Numbered from the stretch's first letter, positions 17,811 to 25,416 are shown. The stretch is DNA of 37,789 nt from Burkholderiaceae bacterium (GCA_007116135.1 SKIZ01000106.1:1-37789); one strand, 5' to 3'. Made by a program: numbers and translations. Notes: generated by a model not told the origin, from the letters alone.

Positions 17811-19333
17811 CGACCTTGCGGTTGATTTTGGGCGATCAGCTCAACACCCAACATAGTTGGTTTAGACAGACTGACCCAAGCATCCATTACGTTTTCATGG
17901 AGGTGCGGCAGGAGACGGACTACGTTTTGCATCACGCGCAAAAAGTGATCGCAATCTTTGCAGCCATGCGTCAGATGGCCAAAACGTTAACCGCCAGCGG
18001 CCATGTCGTGCATTACCTATCGATTGATGACCCGCACAACACCCACAGCATCACAGAGAACCTGCTCGCACTGGCTGCGCAAATCAATGCCAGCGCCATT
18101 CAATACCAAGCGCCTGACGAGTGGCGCCTTGAGCACGAGCTGCGGCTGTTTGCCAGCGACTGTCGCCTGACAGTTCAGCGTGTCGAGAGCGAGCACTTTT
18201 TAAGTGAACGCGAGATGGCGCCAGCCCTATTTGGCAAACGCAAACGGTGGTTAATGGAGCACTTCTATCGTGCCATGCGCCAGCGCCACGCGATACTGAT
18301 GGATGGTAACAAGCCCGTCGGTGGCCAGTGGAACTACGATGCCGAGAACCGCAAGGCTTGGTCAGGCACCCCGCGCCCGGCGCCTGATCAACGCACACGC
18401 CATGACCACTCGTCGCTGTGGCGAACCATCCAGGCCGCTGGCGTGCAAACCTTTGGTCACCCGGATGCGCAAGCCCTGGCGTGGCCAATTGATCGCACCG
18501 AGGCCTTAGCCCAGCTGACCCACTTCATTGATCACGTGCTGGCGCTCTTTGGTGACTACCAGGACGCCATGCATACCGAGGAGCCGTTCTTATTTCACAG
18601 CTTATTGTCATTTGCGCTCAATACCAAGATGTTGCACCCGCTTGAGGTTATCGAGGCCGCCCAGACCGCCTGGCGTGACGGCCGTGCGCCGCTGGCGGCC
18701 ACAGAAGGCTTTATTCGACAAATTCTGGGCTGGCGCGAATACGTGCGTGCAGTCTATTGGCACACCATGCCAGGCTACACCGAGCGCAATGGGCTTGGAC
18801 ATCAACGCGAGCTGCCAGCCTGGTTCTGGACTGGCCAAACGCGCATGCAGTGCCTGGCCAAATCGATTGGACAGTCACTAGAGAGCGCCTACGCCCATCA
18901 TATTCAGCGACTGATGGTCATTGGCAACTTTGCATTATTAGCCGGCCTATCGCCCCAAGCGGTTCATCGCTGGTACCTCGGTGTTTATATCGATGCATTT
19001 GAGTGGGTTGAGGCCCCCAATACGCTTGGCATGAGCCAGTACGCCGACCAAGGCTTGCTGGCGACCAAACCCTACGTCAGTAGCGCGGCATACATCAAGC
19101 GCATGAGCAACTACTGCAAAGGCTGCCATTACGATCACAAAGCCCGCATCGGAGCCAATGCATGCCCGTTCAATTCGCTTTACTGGGACTTCTACGCGCG
19201 TCATGCCGATACCTTCGCCAAAAACCCTCGAATTGGCATGGCGTATCGGCAACTGGCTAAAATGACCCAAGAGCAACGTCAGGACATTGGCGAACAAGCG
19301 ATGTTTTGGCGCGACAATTTAGACCATCTGTAA
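17807..19333 (+). CDS. phrB: Iron-sulfur bacterial photolyase/cryptochrome (FeS-BCP, (6-4) type)
   Basis: FeS-BCP proteins bind FAD, a [4Fe-4S] cluster and a ribityllumazine antenna; characterised members such as Agrobacterium PhrB repair (6-4) photoproducts. The 508-residue protein starts [19 protein letters not shown] (typical LILGDQL opening). Four cysteines C349, C437, C440 and C453 (NYCKGC...NAC) have the spacing of the known cluster ligands. Other family marks are GGQWNYDAENRKAW, GFIRQILGWREYVRAVYW and HHIQRLMVIGNFALLAGLSP, and YAHHIQRLM is the active-site histidine region. Its ATG overlaps the cry-DASH stop by four bases. This is the third and most clearly identifiable photolyase of the operon. 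Confidence 0.95.
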   Translation: MTTLRLILGDQLNTQHSWFRQTDPSIHYVFMEVRQETDYVLHHAQKVIAIFAAMRQMAKTLTASGHVVHYLSIDDPHNTHSITENLLALAAQINASAIQYQAPDEWRLEHELRLFASDCRLTVQRVESEHFLSEREMAPALFGKRKRWLMEHFYRAMRQRHAILMDGNKPVGGQWNYDAENRKAWSGTPRPAPDQRTRHDHSSLWRTIQAAGVQTFGHPDAQALAWPIDRTEALAQLTHFIDHVLALFGDYQDAMHTEEPFLFHSLLSFALNTKMLHPLEVIEAAQTAWRDGRAPLAATEGFIRQILGWREYVRAVYWHTMPGYTERNGLGHQRELPAWFWTGQTRMQCLAKSIGQSLESAYAHHIQRLMVIGNFALLAGLSPQAVHRWYLGVYIDAFEWVEAPNTLGMSQYADQGLLATKPYVSSAAYIKRMSNYCKGCHYDHKARIGANACPFNSLYWDFYARHADTFAKNPRIGMAYRQLAKMTQEQRQDIGEQAMFWRDNLDHL

Positions 19334-19356
19334 CCTTCTTTTTGCCTGGAGTGATG

Positions 19357-19737
19357 ATGCAAGAAGCCCTTAATGTCTTAGGCGAACCATTAGAGGCTTG
19401 TTCGTTTGACCCGCTAACCGGTTTTTTCCGTGATGGTTGCTGTCAAACCAATGAGCAAGACCACGGCACCCACGTTGTGTGCGCAAGGATGACTGAGGAG
19501 TTCCTGACCTTTTCGGCTGAGCGAGGCAACGACTTAATCACCCCTCGACCCGAATGGCGTTTCCCGGGACTAAAACCAGGCGATCGCTGGTGCCTTTGTG
19601 CCACCCGCTGGCGCGAGGCGATGCTCGCGGGACTAGCGCCCCCAGTGATCCTGGCGGCGACCCATCAAAAAGTGCTGATTTACGCCACGCTAGAAGAGCT
19701 AAAGGCGCATGAATATAAGGTTCAGCCCCGGGGCTGA
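19357..19737 (+). CDS. DUF2237 family protein
   Basis: The product (126 residues) matches the DUF2237 pattern almost end to end: [67 protein letters not shown] and [14 protein letters not shown]. It is cysteine-rich (about six), including a GCC pair and CLC, but no enzymatic role is known for the family. GGAG lies 5 bases before the ATG at 19357; ATG 19354 is an alternative. It starts 23 bases after the FeS-photolyase gene in the same direction, so it is probably the last gene of the photolyase operon. Its end overlaps the convergent dehydratase gene within a 16-bp palindrome. Confidence 0.88.
   Translation: MQEALNVLGEPLEACSFDPLTGFFRDGCCQTNEQDHGTHVVCARMTEEFLTFSAERGNDLITPRPEWRFPGLKPGDRWCLCATRWREAMLAGLAPPVILAATHQKVLIYATLEELKAHEYKVQPRG
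19722..19737. repeat. Perfect 16-bp palindrome at the convergent stop codons
   Basis: TCAGCCCCGGGGCTGA reads the same on both strands. Its last three bases are the stop of the DUF2237 gene on plus and of the carbinolamine dehydratase gene on minus, so both proteins end in the same residues, -QPRG. As RNA it could fold into a 6-bp stem with a CCGG loop, but no T run follows on either side. Confidence 0.9.
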
Positions 19738-20048
19738 TGAGCGCAAAGGCGGTCGATGGCCTTAGCCAACTCAATGTCTTTGACCGTCAACCCACCCGCA
19801 TCATGGGTGGTCAGATCGATATTGACCCGGTTATAGACATTGCGCCACTCGGGATGATGATCGGCTTTCTCGGCTAACAAGGCCACTTGTGTCATGAAAC
19901 CAAAAGCCTCGACAAAGCCGCCAAAGCTGATCTGACAACGGATTCGATCAGCTAGCTGCGTGTCTTGGGAAAGCTCAACTTGCCAGCGAGCGTCAAGCCC
20001 AAGGCATGCGTGCTGTAAGGCATCGCCCGTCAGTCTTGTCAGTGACAT
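19722..20048 (-). CDS. phhB: Pterin-4a-carbinolamine dehydratase
   Basis: It dehydrates 4a-hydroxytetrahydropterins to the quinonoid dihydropterin, recycling the cofactor of aromatic amino acid hydroxylases. The 108-residue protein has the family signature [32 protein letters not shown], with the paired histidines and the later His and Asp of the active site. The ATG at 20048 is 6 bases from a GGAGG; the frame extends two codons to a TTG that overlaps that site, so ATG is chosen. No phenylalanine hydroxylase gene is nearby. It is the last gene of the folE-BLUF-MFS set, 18 bases after the transporter, implying a pterin role tied to that operon. Confidence 0.92.
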   Translation of the reverse strand: MSLTRLTGDALQHACLGLDARWQVELSQDTQLADRIRCQISFGGFVEAFGFMTQVALLAEKADHHPEWRNVYNRVNIDLTTHDAGGLTVKDIELAKAIDRLCAHQPRG

Positions 20049-20066
20049 GATCAACCTCCATTAAAA

Positions 20067-21302
20067 CTAGCTTGGCTTTAATTCATTGGCCGGTTGATGC
20101 TCGATTGTGGCGTGCTTTTCACTGGGCAATAGCATGACAAAAAGTAGCGTGCCAACAGAGATGAGCGCCATGAACATAAACAACGAGTCAAACCCCGCTG
20201 TTTTGACAAAGGGCCCCAACAACCACACCGCCAAAGCGCTAAAACCGAGCGAAATCGCCAATCGAAAACCCGCCACACGCGAGCGCACCCGATCGTCTAC
20301 ATAGCGCACGAGCACGACATCAATAAACGGAATAGACCCAAAAATAAAGACCATGCAGCCAATTAAGGCCACGTAAAGCCACCATCCCTCGGTAAAGGAT
20401 GCCAGCATCAACAACGGCACCTGCGCGAGCACAATTGTCAAAAACAGCGGCTTGACTGCCACCCGGTCAAGCAGTCTCCCGACCACCACTTGCGCAAAAG
20501 CACCAATGGCATAGACGGCAGCGAGCAACATCCCAAGCGAAGCAGGATCCTCGATAATGCCCTTGAAACGCTCGACCATGAGTTGGCCATTGCCATTGGT
20601 CGTGAAGTTAAACAGTAAATTGGCTGAAGCCGAGGCAATGGTCAGAACCAACAAAGCCCGAACCAGCAATCGGCGCGGCAACTGCACCTTGGCTTTGGTT
20701 GTGCGCTTGGCAGGCGCCTCTGTTTCCTGTGCACAGTAATGCATAAACAACAAACCACAGACCAGTGCCAGTATGGATGGCACCGCAAACGCCGCGCGCC
20801 AGCCAAACCATTGAACCAGAAACCCCGTGATTAAGGCGGCCACTGCAACACCCATGTTGCCAGCTAGGCCGTTGATGCCGATGGCCATGCCCGGACGTGC
20901 TGAACGCTGCACCAGCATCGGGATGCCCACGGGATGGTAAATCGAAGCAAACGCCCCCATCACGGTCAAAGCCAACGCCAGTTGCCAGGCTGATTGCGCC
21001 AGCGCCGCGAGCAACATTGAGCCTGCCATGCCGAAGAAAAATACCAGCATCATCTTGCGTCGGCCCCACAAATCACCGAGCCGGCCCGCAGGCACTGCCC
21101 CAAGGCCAAACAAAATAAAGGCGCCCACGCCAAACGGCATGAGATCTTCCCAATGCGTAAAACCGAAGTCAACAGCGATGACAGCCACAGCGGCAGCAAA
21201 GACCAGCAAGAACATGTGGTCAATCGCGTGTCCGACGTTCAACAAAAGACGTACTGGCAAGGGCCAGTCCTGGCTTTGACTCAAAGACGGGTTTTGTGAC
21301 AT
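20067..21302 (-). CDS. MFS transporter of unknown substrate
   Basis: The 411-residue inner-membrane protein has about twelve hydrophobic segments in two halves joined by a basic loop near residues 190-210 (ETEAPAKRTTKAKVQ). The MFS loop motif between helices 2 and 3 is visible as GRLGDLWGRRKM. The first helix carries GHAIDH, and the YHPVGIPMLVQRSARPGMAIG segment resembles the FSR/drug-efflux branch, so export is likelier than uptake, though the substrate is unknown. It starts 17 bases after the BLUF gene and ends 18 bases before the carbinolamine dehydratase, so it is part of the pterin/light operon. A pterin or flavin compound is a reasonable guess only. Confidence 0.85.
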   Translation of the reverse strand: MSQNPSLSQSQDWPLPVRLLLNVGHAIDHMFLLVFAAAVAVIAVDFGFTHWEDLMPFGVGAFILFGLGAVPAGRLGDLWGRRKMMLVFFFGMAGSMLLAALAQSAWQLALALTVMGAFASIYHPVGIPMLVQRSARPGMAIGINGLAGNMGVAVAALITGFLVQWFGWRAAFAVPSILALVCGLLFMHYCAQETEAPAKRTTKAKVQLPRRLLVRALLVLTIASASANLLFNFTTNGNGQLMVERFKGIIEDPASLGMLLAAVYAIGAFAQVVVGRLLDRVAVKPLFLTIVLAQVPLLMLASFTEGWWLYVALIGCMVFIFGSIPFIDVVLVRYVDDRVRSRVAGFRLAISLGFSALAVWLLGPFVKTAGFDSLFMFMALISVGTLLFVMLLPSEKHATIEHQPANELKPS

Positions 21303-21319
21303 GCGAACCTACAAAATGA

Positions 21320-21748
21320 TCAGGCGCGCCCGATCACCGATGCAGTCAACATCAATTCCTCAAGCAACGCCATCGAGACACGCCCCGACATTTGATAGGG
21401 ATCAAGTACGGGCTTCTCGGAATACTTTAACACCACGGATGTGTTCAGTTTGGCCAGATTGACGTGCCCCATCGTCCAGCCACCGAAACGGCGCTCTTGA
21501 ATCTCTTCGTAGTGCAGCAACACCACATCGCAGTGACGCGCGTCGCGCAAGATCATGCTGTAGAGACGATTGATCTCATGGCGCCCGCCCTCGATGGCTT
21601 GTAGAAAAATATCACCGCCATAGCACAACACACCCGTGACTCCATTGGCTGAGTTGTATTCGCGTGCAGAAGCCATAATCGAATCGGTCAGCTCCGGGGT
21701 GACTTTACCCTCGGCTGCTTTACTGACATATAAAAGGCGCACCAGCAT
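21320..21748 (-). CDS. Short BLUF-domain blue-light sensor
   Basis: BLUF domains bind FAD and switch on blue light through a Tyr-Gln hydrogen-bond network. The 142-residue protein is a BLUF domain (about 1-95) with a short helical tail. The residues needed are present: Y7 in LLYVS, N32 in REYNSANGVTG, Q50 in FLQAIEGG, W91 and M93 in GGWTMGH; N32, Q50, W91 and M93 sit at the same numbers as in cyanobacterial PixD. There is no output domain such as EAL, so it must act by protein-protein contact. Its ATG overlaps the folE stop by one base (TAATG), a sign of translational coupling and fixed stoichiometry with FolE. Confidence 0.93.
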   Translation of the reverse strand: MLVRLLYVSKAAEGKVTPELTDSIMASAREYNSANGVTGVLCYGGDIFLQAIEGGRHEINRLYSMILRDARHCDVVLLHYEEIQERRFGGWTMGHVNLAKLNTSVVLKYSEKPVLDPYQMSGRVSMALLEELMLTASVIGRA

Positions 21749-22446
21749 TATCGATCCTCCTTGGGAATGAGCGACAGAAACTCACGCCGCAGATTCGGGT
21801 CTTTTAAAAAACATCCACGCATGACCGAGTTGATCATCCGGCTGCCCATGTCGCGCACGCCACGCCACGCCATGCAGTAGTGCTTTGCGCTCATGACCAC
21901 CGCAAGCCCGTCAGGCTGAGTTTTCTCCTGAATCAGATCGGCGAGCTGAACAACGGCCTCTTCCTGGATCTGTGGCCGATTCATGATCCATTCAGCTAAT
22001 CGCACATATTTCGATAGGCCAATCACGTTGGTGTGCTCATTGGGCATCACCCCAATCCAGACATGCCCGATGACCGGGCAAAAGTGGTGGCTGCAGGCGC
22101 TTCGAACTGTAATTGGCCCAACGATCATGAGCTCATTTAGGTGTTCGGCATTGGGAAACTCTGTGGTTGGTGGCTGAACACGATAGCGACCACCAAAGAC
22201 CTCCATGAGGTACATCTTGGCAACACGACGCGCCGTATTGTTGGTGTTGTGATCACTGTCGGTATCGATGACCAGGCTATCGAGCACACCCTGCATTTTG
22301 TGCTCGACCTCATCGAGTAACTGCTCAAGCTCGCCGGGCTCAATGTAGTCAGCAATATTGTCATTGGCGTGAAAGCGGCGCTTGGCCGCTTGCAGCCGCT
22401 GCCGTATCACCACCGACATCGGTGTGCCTGTGTCTTCTTTTGCCAT
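21748..22446 (-). CDS. folE: GTP cyclohydrolase I
   Basis: It converts GTP to 7,8-dihydroneopterin triphosphate, the entry to folate and tetrahydropterins. From the ATG at 22446 it has 232 residues. Visible: the metal and catalytic cluster SACSHHFCPVIGH (C118, H120, H121), GLSKYVRL, NRPQIQEEAV, and MSAKHYCMAWRGVRD (H189, C191, R195), the zinc and GTP-binding elements. In the usual CEHH motif the Glu is Ser here (S119). The frame extends to a TTG at 22482, but the promoter -10 and dyad lie there. It leads a four-gene operon with BLUF, MFS and carbinolamine dehydratase, unlike a housekeeping folE. It probably supplies pterin or the MTHF antenna to the neighbouring photolyases. Confidence 0.93.
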   Translation of the reverse strand: MAKEDTGTPMSVVIRQRLQAAKRRFHANDNIADYIEPGELEQLLDEVEHKMQGVLDSLVIDTDSDHNTNNTARRVAKMYLMEVFGGRYRVQPPTTEFPNAEHLNELMIVGPITVRSACSHHFCPVIGHVWIGVMPNEHTNVIGLSKYVRLAEWIMNRPQIQEEAVVQLADLIQEKTQPDGLAVVMSAKHYCMAWRGVRDMGSRMINSVMRGCFLKDPNLRREFLSLIPKEDR

Positions 22447-22481
22447 ACGCACCACGCTTTTGTTTAAGATATTTTTAATCA

Positions 22482-22527
22482 ATTATCATCTGCTTGATAA
22501 TACATCCTTACGTAGGCCGCTACGCAA
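22482..22527 (-). promoter_or_regulatory. folE operon promoter with overlapping dyad operator
   Basis: On the minus strand a -10 TATTAT (22502-22497) lies 19 bases after TTGCGT (22527-22522). A perfect inverted repeat, ATTATCA at 22482-22488 and TGATAAT at 22495-22501 with a 6-base spacer, covers the -10 and the expected start point. That geometry fits a repressor that blocks RNA polymerase. The leader to the folE ATG would be about 45 nt. The regulator is not in the window. The spacing of 19 is long, so the promoter call is moderate. Confidence 0.5.
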
Positions 22528-22655
22528 TTGCCCTCGAGAAATTGAGGCCAATCGGCACGGACCGTTCTGACTCGTTACCAATAAAAACGAGCAACAGAAG
22601 CTGGTCTGGCTCAAGGCCCACGCCATTGAACTGACTGACAAAACAAGGAAAGACG

Positions 22656-23450
22656 ATGGACTTACATTTAACCGGCAAGCACGTGCTCATTACTGGCGCA
22701 AGCAAAGGCATTGGTTTTGCCTGCGCACAGTCCTTTGTGCAAGAAGGCGCGATTGTCAGCTTAGTCGCGCGTGATTTGAGCACGCTGCAGGCGGCCCAAC
22801 AAAAGCTTTTGGCAGACCACCGAAGCGCAAAAGTCGGTATCTTCAGTGCAGACCTGACCGACGCACAAGCCGCGCAAACCGCCCTAGACCAAGCCCGCGA
22901 GCAATTCGGTGAAGTCGATGTGCTGGTCAATAGCGCCGGTGCTGCCAAACGCACACCGGCGGCCGATCTCAGGCCGCAGGACTGGCGCGAGGCGCTAGAC
23001 GCGAAGTTTTTCACCTACATCAATATGCTTAACCCCGTGGTGCAGCAAATGGCTGCACGCCGCAGCGGCGTGATTATCAATGTCATTGGCGCCGGTGGCA
23101 AAATCGGCTCACCGATTCACCTGCCAGGCGGCAGCGCCAACGCTGCACTGATGCTGGTGACCGCCGGCATGGCCACCGCGTTTGGCCCCCAAGGTGTCAG
23201 GGTCAATGCAGTCAACCCTGGCCAAACCCTAACTGAGCGCCTACAAGCGGGCTTGCAGGCGGTCTGCCGCCAAGAAGGCATCGACATGGACGAGGCCATG
23301 CGTCGCTCCACGGCCAAGGTGCCGCTCGGACGTCTGGCCACGGCCGCCGAAATCGCGCAAGCCGTTGTCTTTCTAGCCTCTGATCAAGCCAGCTACATCA
23401 CCGGGGTCAATATCAACATGGACGGCGGCACCGCTGGCACGGTCGTTTAA
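22656..23450 (+). CDS. Short-chain dehydrogenase-like protein without the usual catalytic residues
   Basis: The 264-residue protein has the SDR fold pattern: cofactor motif TGASKGIG (13-20), the NSAGA turn (92-96) and a C-terminal FLASDQASYITGVNINMDGG. However, the catalytic set is not recognisable: the S of the active-site strand reads INVIGAGG, the YxxxK motif reads GGSAN (G158, N162) in line with YGASKAAL, and the Asn of helix 4 is Lys (K117). It is probably an NAD(P)-binding protein with altered or no redox activity, or a divergent subgroup with other catalytic residues. AAGGAA lies before the ATG. It is convergent with the otnC-like gene, whose stop overlaps its own by four bases (TTAA). 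Confidence 0.82.
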   Translation: MDLHLTGKHVLITGASKGIGFACAQSFVQEGAIVSLVARDLSTLQAAQQKLLADHRSAKVGIFSADLTDAQAAQTALDQAREQFGEVDVLVNSAGAAKRTPAADLRPQDWREALDAKFFTYINMLNPVVQQMAARRSGVIINVIGAGGKIGSPIHLPGGSANAALMLVTAGMATAFGPQGVRVNAVNPGQTLTERLQAGLQAVCRQEGIDMDEAMRRSTAKVPLGRLATAAEIAQAVVFLASDQASYITGVNINMDGGTAGTVV

Positions 23451-24142
23451 TCAGGCCAAACACAACCAAACCGCTCGCGTAACGCATCGAGTTGGCTGCG
23501 CGTGAGCGGCTGCACATTACGCTTGGCGTCGATCCAAAGCCGCGCCGTTTGCTCAAGCTCCTCAAGCGTGGCCAAAGCCGCAGGCAGGTCTTGATGCCAG
23601 ACTTGGGGCCCCAGTCGGTCGCACATGACGGCTCTGAGGGGGACCTCGCTTGCCGCCATTTGCTCGATTCGCTGCACCACCGCCTGGGCAACCGAATCAT
23701 GCCCTGGCAGCGCATAACCCACCAAGGGCACGGGTCCAACCTTCATGACTTGATAAGGCGTAATCGGTGGCAAGATGCTCGCTGCCTTCCAGACGCCCAA
23801 TAACGTCAGCAGCACCAGGTGATGCGAGTGCGTGTGCAACACGGCATTGGCTTGGGGTGCCGCGCCATAAATCGCGCGATGCAAAGCGATCGTTTTACTG
23901 GCGCGATCGCCATAGCGCTGTTGGCCTGAGAGATCAACGGCTGCGACCCGAGCCGGCTCAATGGCTGCCAAACTCGCATCCGTGGGCGTGATCAGATACC
24001 CTTGGAAACCAGCGGTTTGCACCCGGTGGCTGATATTGCCGGTGCTGCCGTGGACATAACCGCCACGGCTTAAACTTTCACCAGCCTTTGCAATGGCACA
24101 GGCCCAGGGCATCAAATCATCGGGCAAATCCGGATACGTCAT
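23447..24142 (-). CDS. Class II aldolase-family protein, OtnC-like (active site altered)
   Basis: OtnC decarboxylates 3-oxo-tetronate 4-phosphate to dihydroxyacetone phosphate. The 231-residue protein has the class II aldolase/adducin layout with GSTGNIS (32-38), ITPTD, the zinc pair HTHSHH (H103, H105) and PPITPYQVMKVGPVPLV. Two features differ from the usual active site: the catalytic Glu of the (S)KExxxH segment is Thr (T84 in ASKTIALH), and the third zinc His of the NHGP segment is Leu (L177 in DRLGPQV). The protein may be inactive, use other ligands (H148 and H183 are nearby) or have a changed role. It overlaps otnK by four bases (ATGA), so it pairs with a sugar-acid kinase. Confidence 0.8.
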   Translation of the reverse strand: MTYPDLPDDLMPWACAIAKAGESLSRGGYVHGSTGNISHRVQTAGFQGYLITPTDASLAAIEPARVAAVDLSGQQRYGDRASKTIALHRAIYGAAPQANAVLHTHSHHLVLLTLLGVWKAASILPPITPYQVMKVGPVPLVGYALPGHDSVAQAVVQRIEQMAASEVPLRAVMCDRLGPQVWHQDLPAALATLEELEQTARLWIDAKRNVQPLTRSQLDALRERFGCVWPD

Positions 24143-25416
24143 GCAGACAACACCTCAAAGGCGCGGGTAAAAAAATCGACCCCACCAAAGTTGCCTGATT
24201 TCAGGCTGATATGCAAGGGCTGTGCTGAACTGGGCCGGCCCGCATGCCCGAAACACCAAGGCACACCGGCATCGATTTGAGCGCCGATGCGCAACTGGCT
24301 GATTTGTAATGCTTGCACGACCGCGCCTGAGGTCTCGCCGCCGGCCACAATCAACTGCCCCACCCCTGCTCGAACCAGTGCGCAGGCAACTTGCGCCAAG
24401 CTTTGCTCCATGAGCGCACCAGCCTGCTGCACGCCAAGCTGTTGTTGAACATCACTGAGTTGTTGCGGCGTGGTCGTTGAGTAGACCAGCACCAGGCCCC
24501 GTTTGGCGGCATCCACAGCCTGCGCTGTGATTTCGACCAACGCATTGGGATCATCATGCACGCTGAGAGGATCGATCGCAAAGGCCTGCCCGCCTTGCTC
24601 GATGAAGTGTTGTACTTGAGATTGAGTCGCCCGCGAGCAGCTGCCCGAGACCACGGCTCTCAGACCTTGCGCTAGCGGCAACTGCGCCGATTGATGGTTC
24701 GGTTCGATGCCAAAGTTTGCCGGCAACCCCAGCGCCAAGCCCGAACCGCCGGTCACAAGCGGCAAGGCTTGGCAGGCCTGGCCTAGGCGCAACAAATCGT
24801 CGTTATGCACCACATCGGCAATGGCAATGCCCACGCCTTGTTTGCGCAGCTGCGCAAAACGTGACTGTATCGCTTGGGCACTGTCGTTGACATCGCGGTA
24901 ACTCACCAATCCCACCGCTTGCCGGGTTTGTCGCTGCAACACACGAACCAGATTCGGGTCATGCATGGGTGTCAGCGGATGATCTTGCATACCGCTTTCG
25001 TTGAGCAACGCCTCGCCGACAAACAAGTGCCCCTGAAACACCGTGCGCGCGGCATCGGGAAACGCCGGCGCTGCAATGGTGAAGTCGCAATCAAGCGCAT
25101 CCATCAAGGCGTCTGTGACCGGACCAATATTGCCTTGATCAGTTGAATCAAAGGTCGAGCAGTACTTGAAGTAGATCTGGCGCGCCTGTTGAGCCTTTAA
25201 CCAGTTGAGCGCTTCTAGCGACTCGCGCACCGCCGCTTCAGGCGCGATGGTGCGCGACTTCAGGCTGACCACCACCGCATCAACCGATTCGTCAAGCGCC
25301 ACATCGGGTACGCCCACCGTCTGCACCACCCGCATGCCAGCGCGCACGAGATTGTTGGCCAAATCAGTGGCACCGGTGAAGTCATCAGCAATAGAACCGA
25401 GCAGTATTGAAGCCAC
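24139..25416 (-). CDS. otnK: Four-carbon acid sugar kinase, OtnK-like (3-oxo-tetronate kinase)
   Basis: OtnK phosphorylates 3-oxo-tetronates at C4 in catabolism of threonate/erythronate. From the GTG at 25416 the protein is 425 residues and begins MASILLGSIADDFTGATDLANNL, the typical opening with the ADDFTGA substrate motif; the middle has FKYCSTFDSTDQGNIGPV and the C-terminal nucleotide domain ends with VAGGETSGAVVQALQI and NFGGVDFF. An AGGG sits upstream of the GTG; the open frame to 25512 encodes an unrelated Cys-rich stretch and is left out. The following gene is the expected OtnC partner, but the dehydrogenase, isomerase and transport genes usual in this pathway are not visible here. Confidence 0.9.
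   Translation of the reverse strand: MASILLGSIADDFTGATDLANNLVRAGMRVVQTVGVPDVALDESVDAVVVSLKSRTIAPEAAVRESLEALNWLKAQQARQIYFKYCSTFDSTDQGNIGPVTDALMDALDCDFTIAAPAFPDAARTVFQGHLFVGEALLNESGMQDHPLTPMHDPNLVRVLQRQTRQAVGLVSYRDVNDSAQAIQSRFAQLRKQGVGIAIADVVHNDDLLRLGQACQALPLVTGGSGLALGLPANFGIEPNHQSAQLPLAQGLRAVVSGSCSRATQSQVQHFIEQGGQAFAIDPLSVHDDPNALVEITAQAVDAAKRGLVLVYSTTTPQQLSDVQQQLGVQQAGALMEQSLAQVACALVRAGVGQLIVAGGETSGAVVQALQISQLRIGAQIDAGVPWCFGHAGRPSSAQPLHISLKSGNFGGVDFFTRAFEVLSA

Noticed and set aside
22530-22600. Small stems such as CTCGT...ACGAG upstream of the SDR gene
   Set aside because: Four to five base pairs with large loops; expected by chance and not near a gene end.
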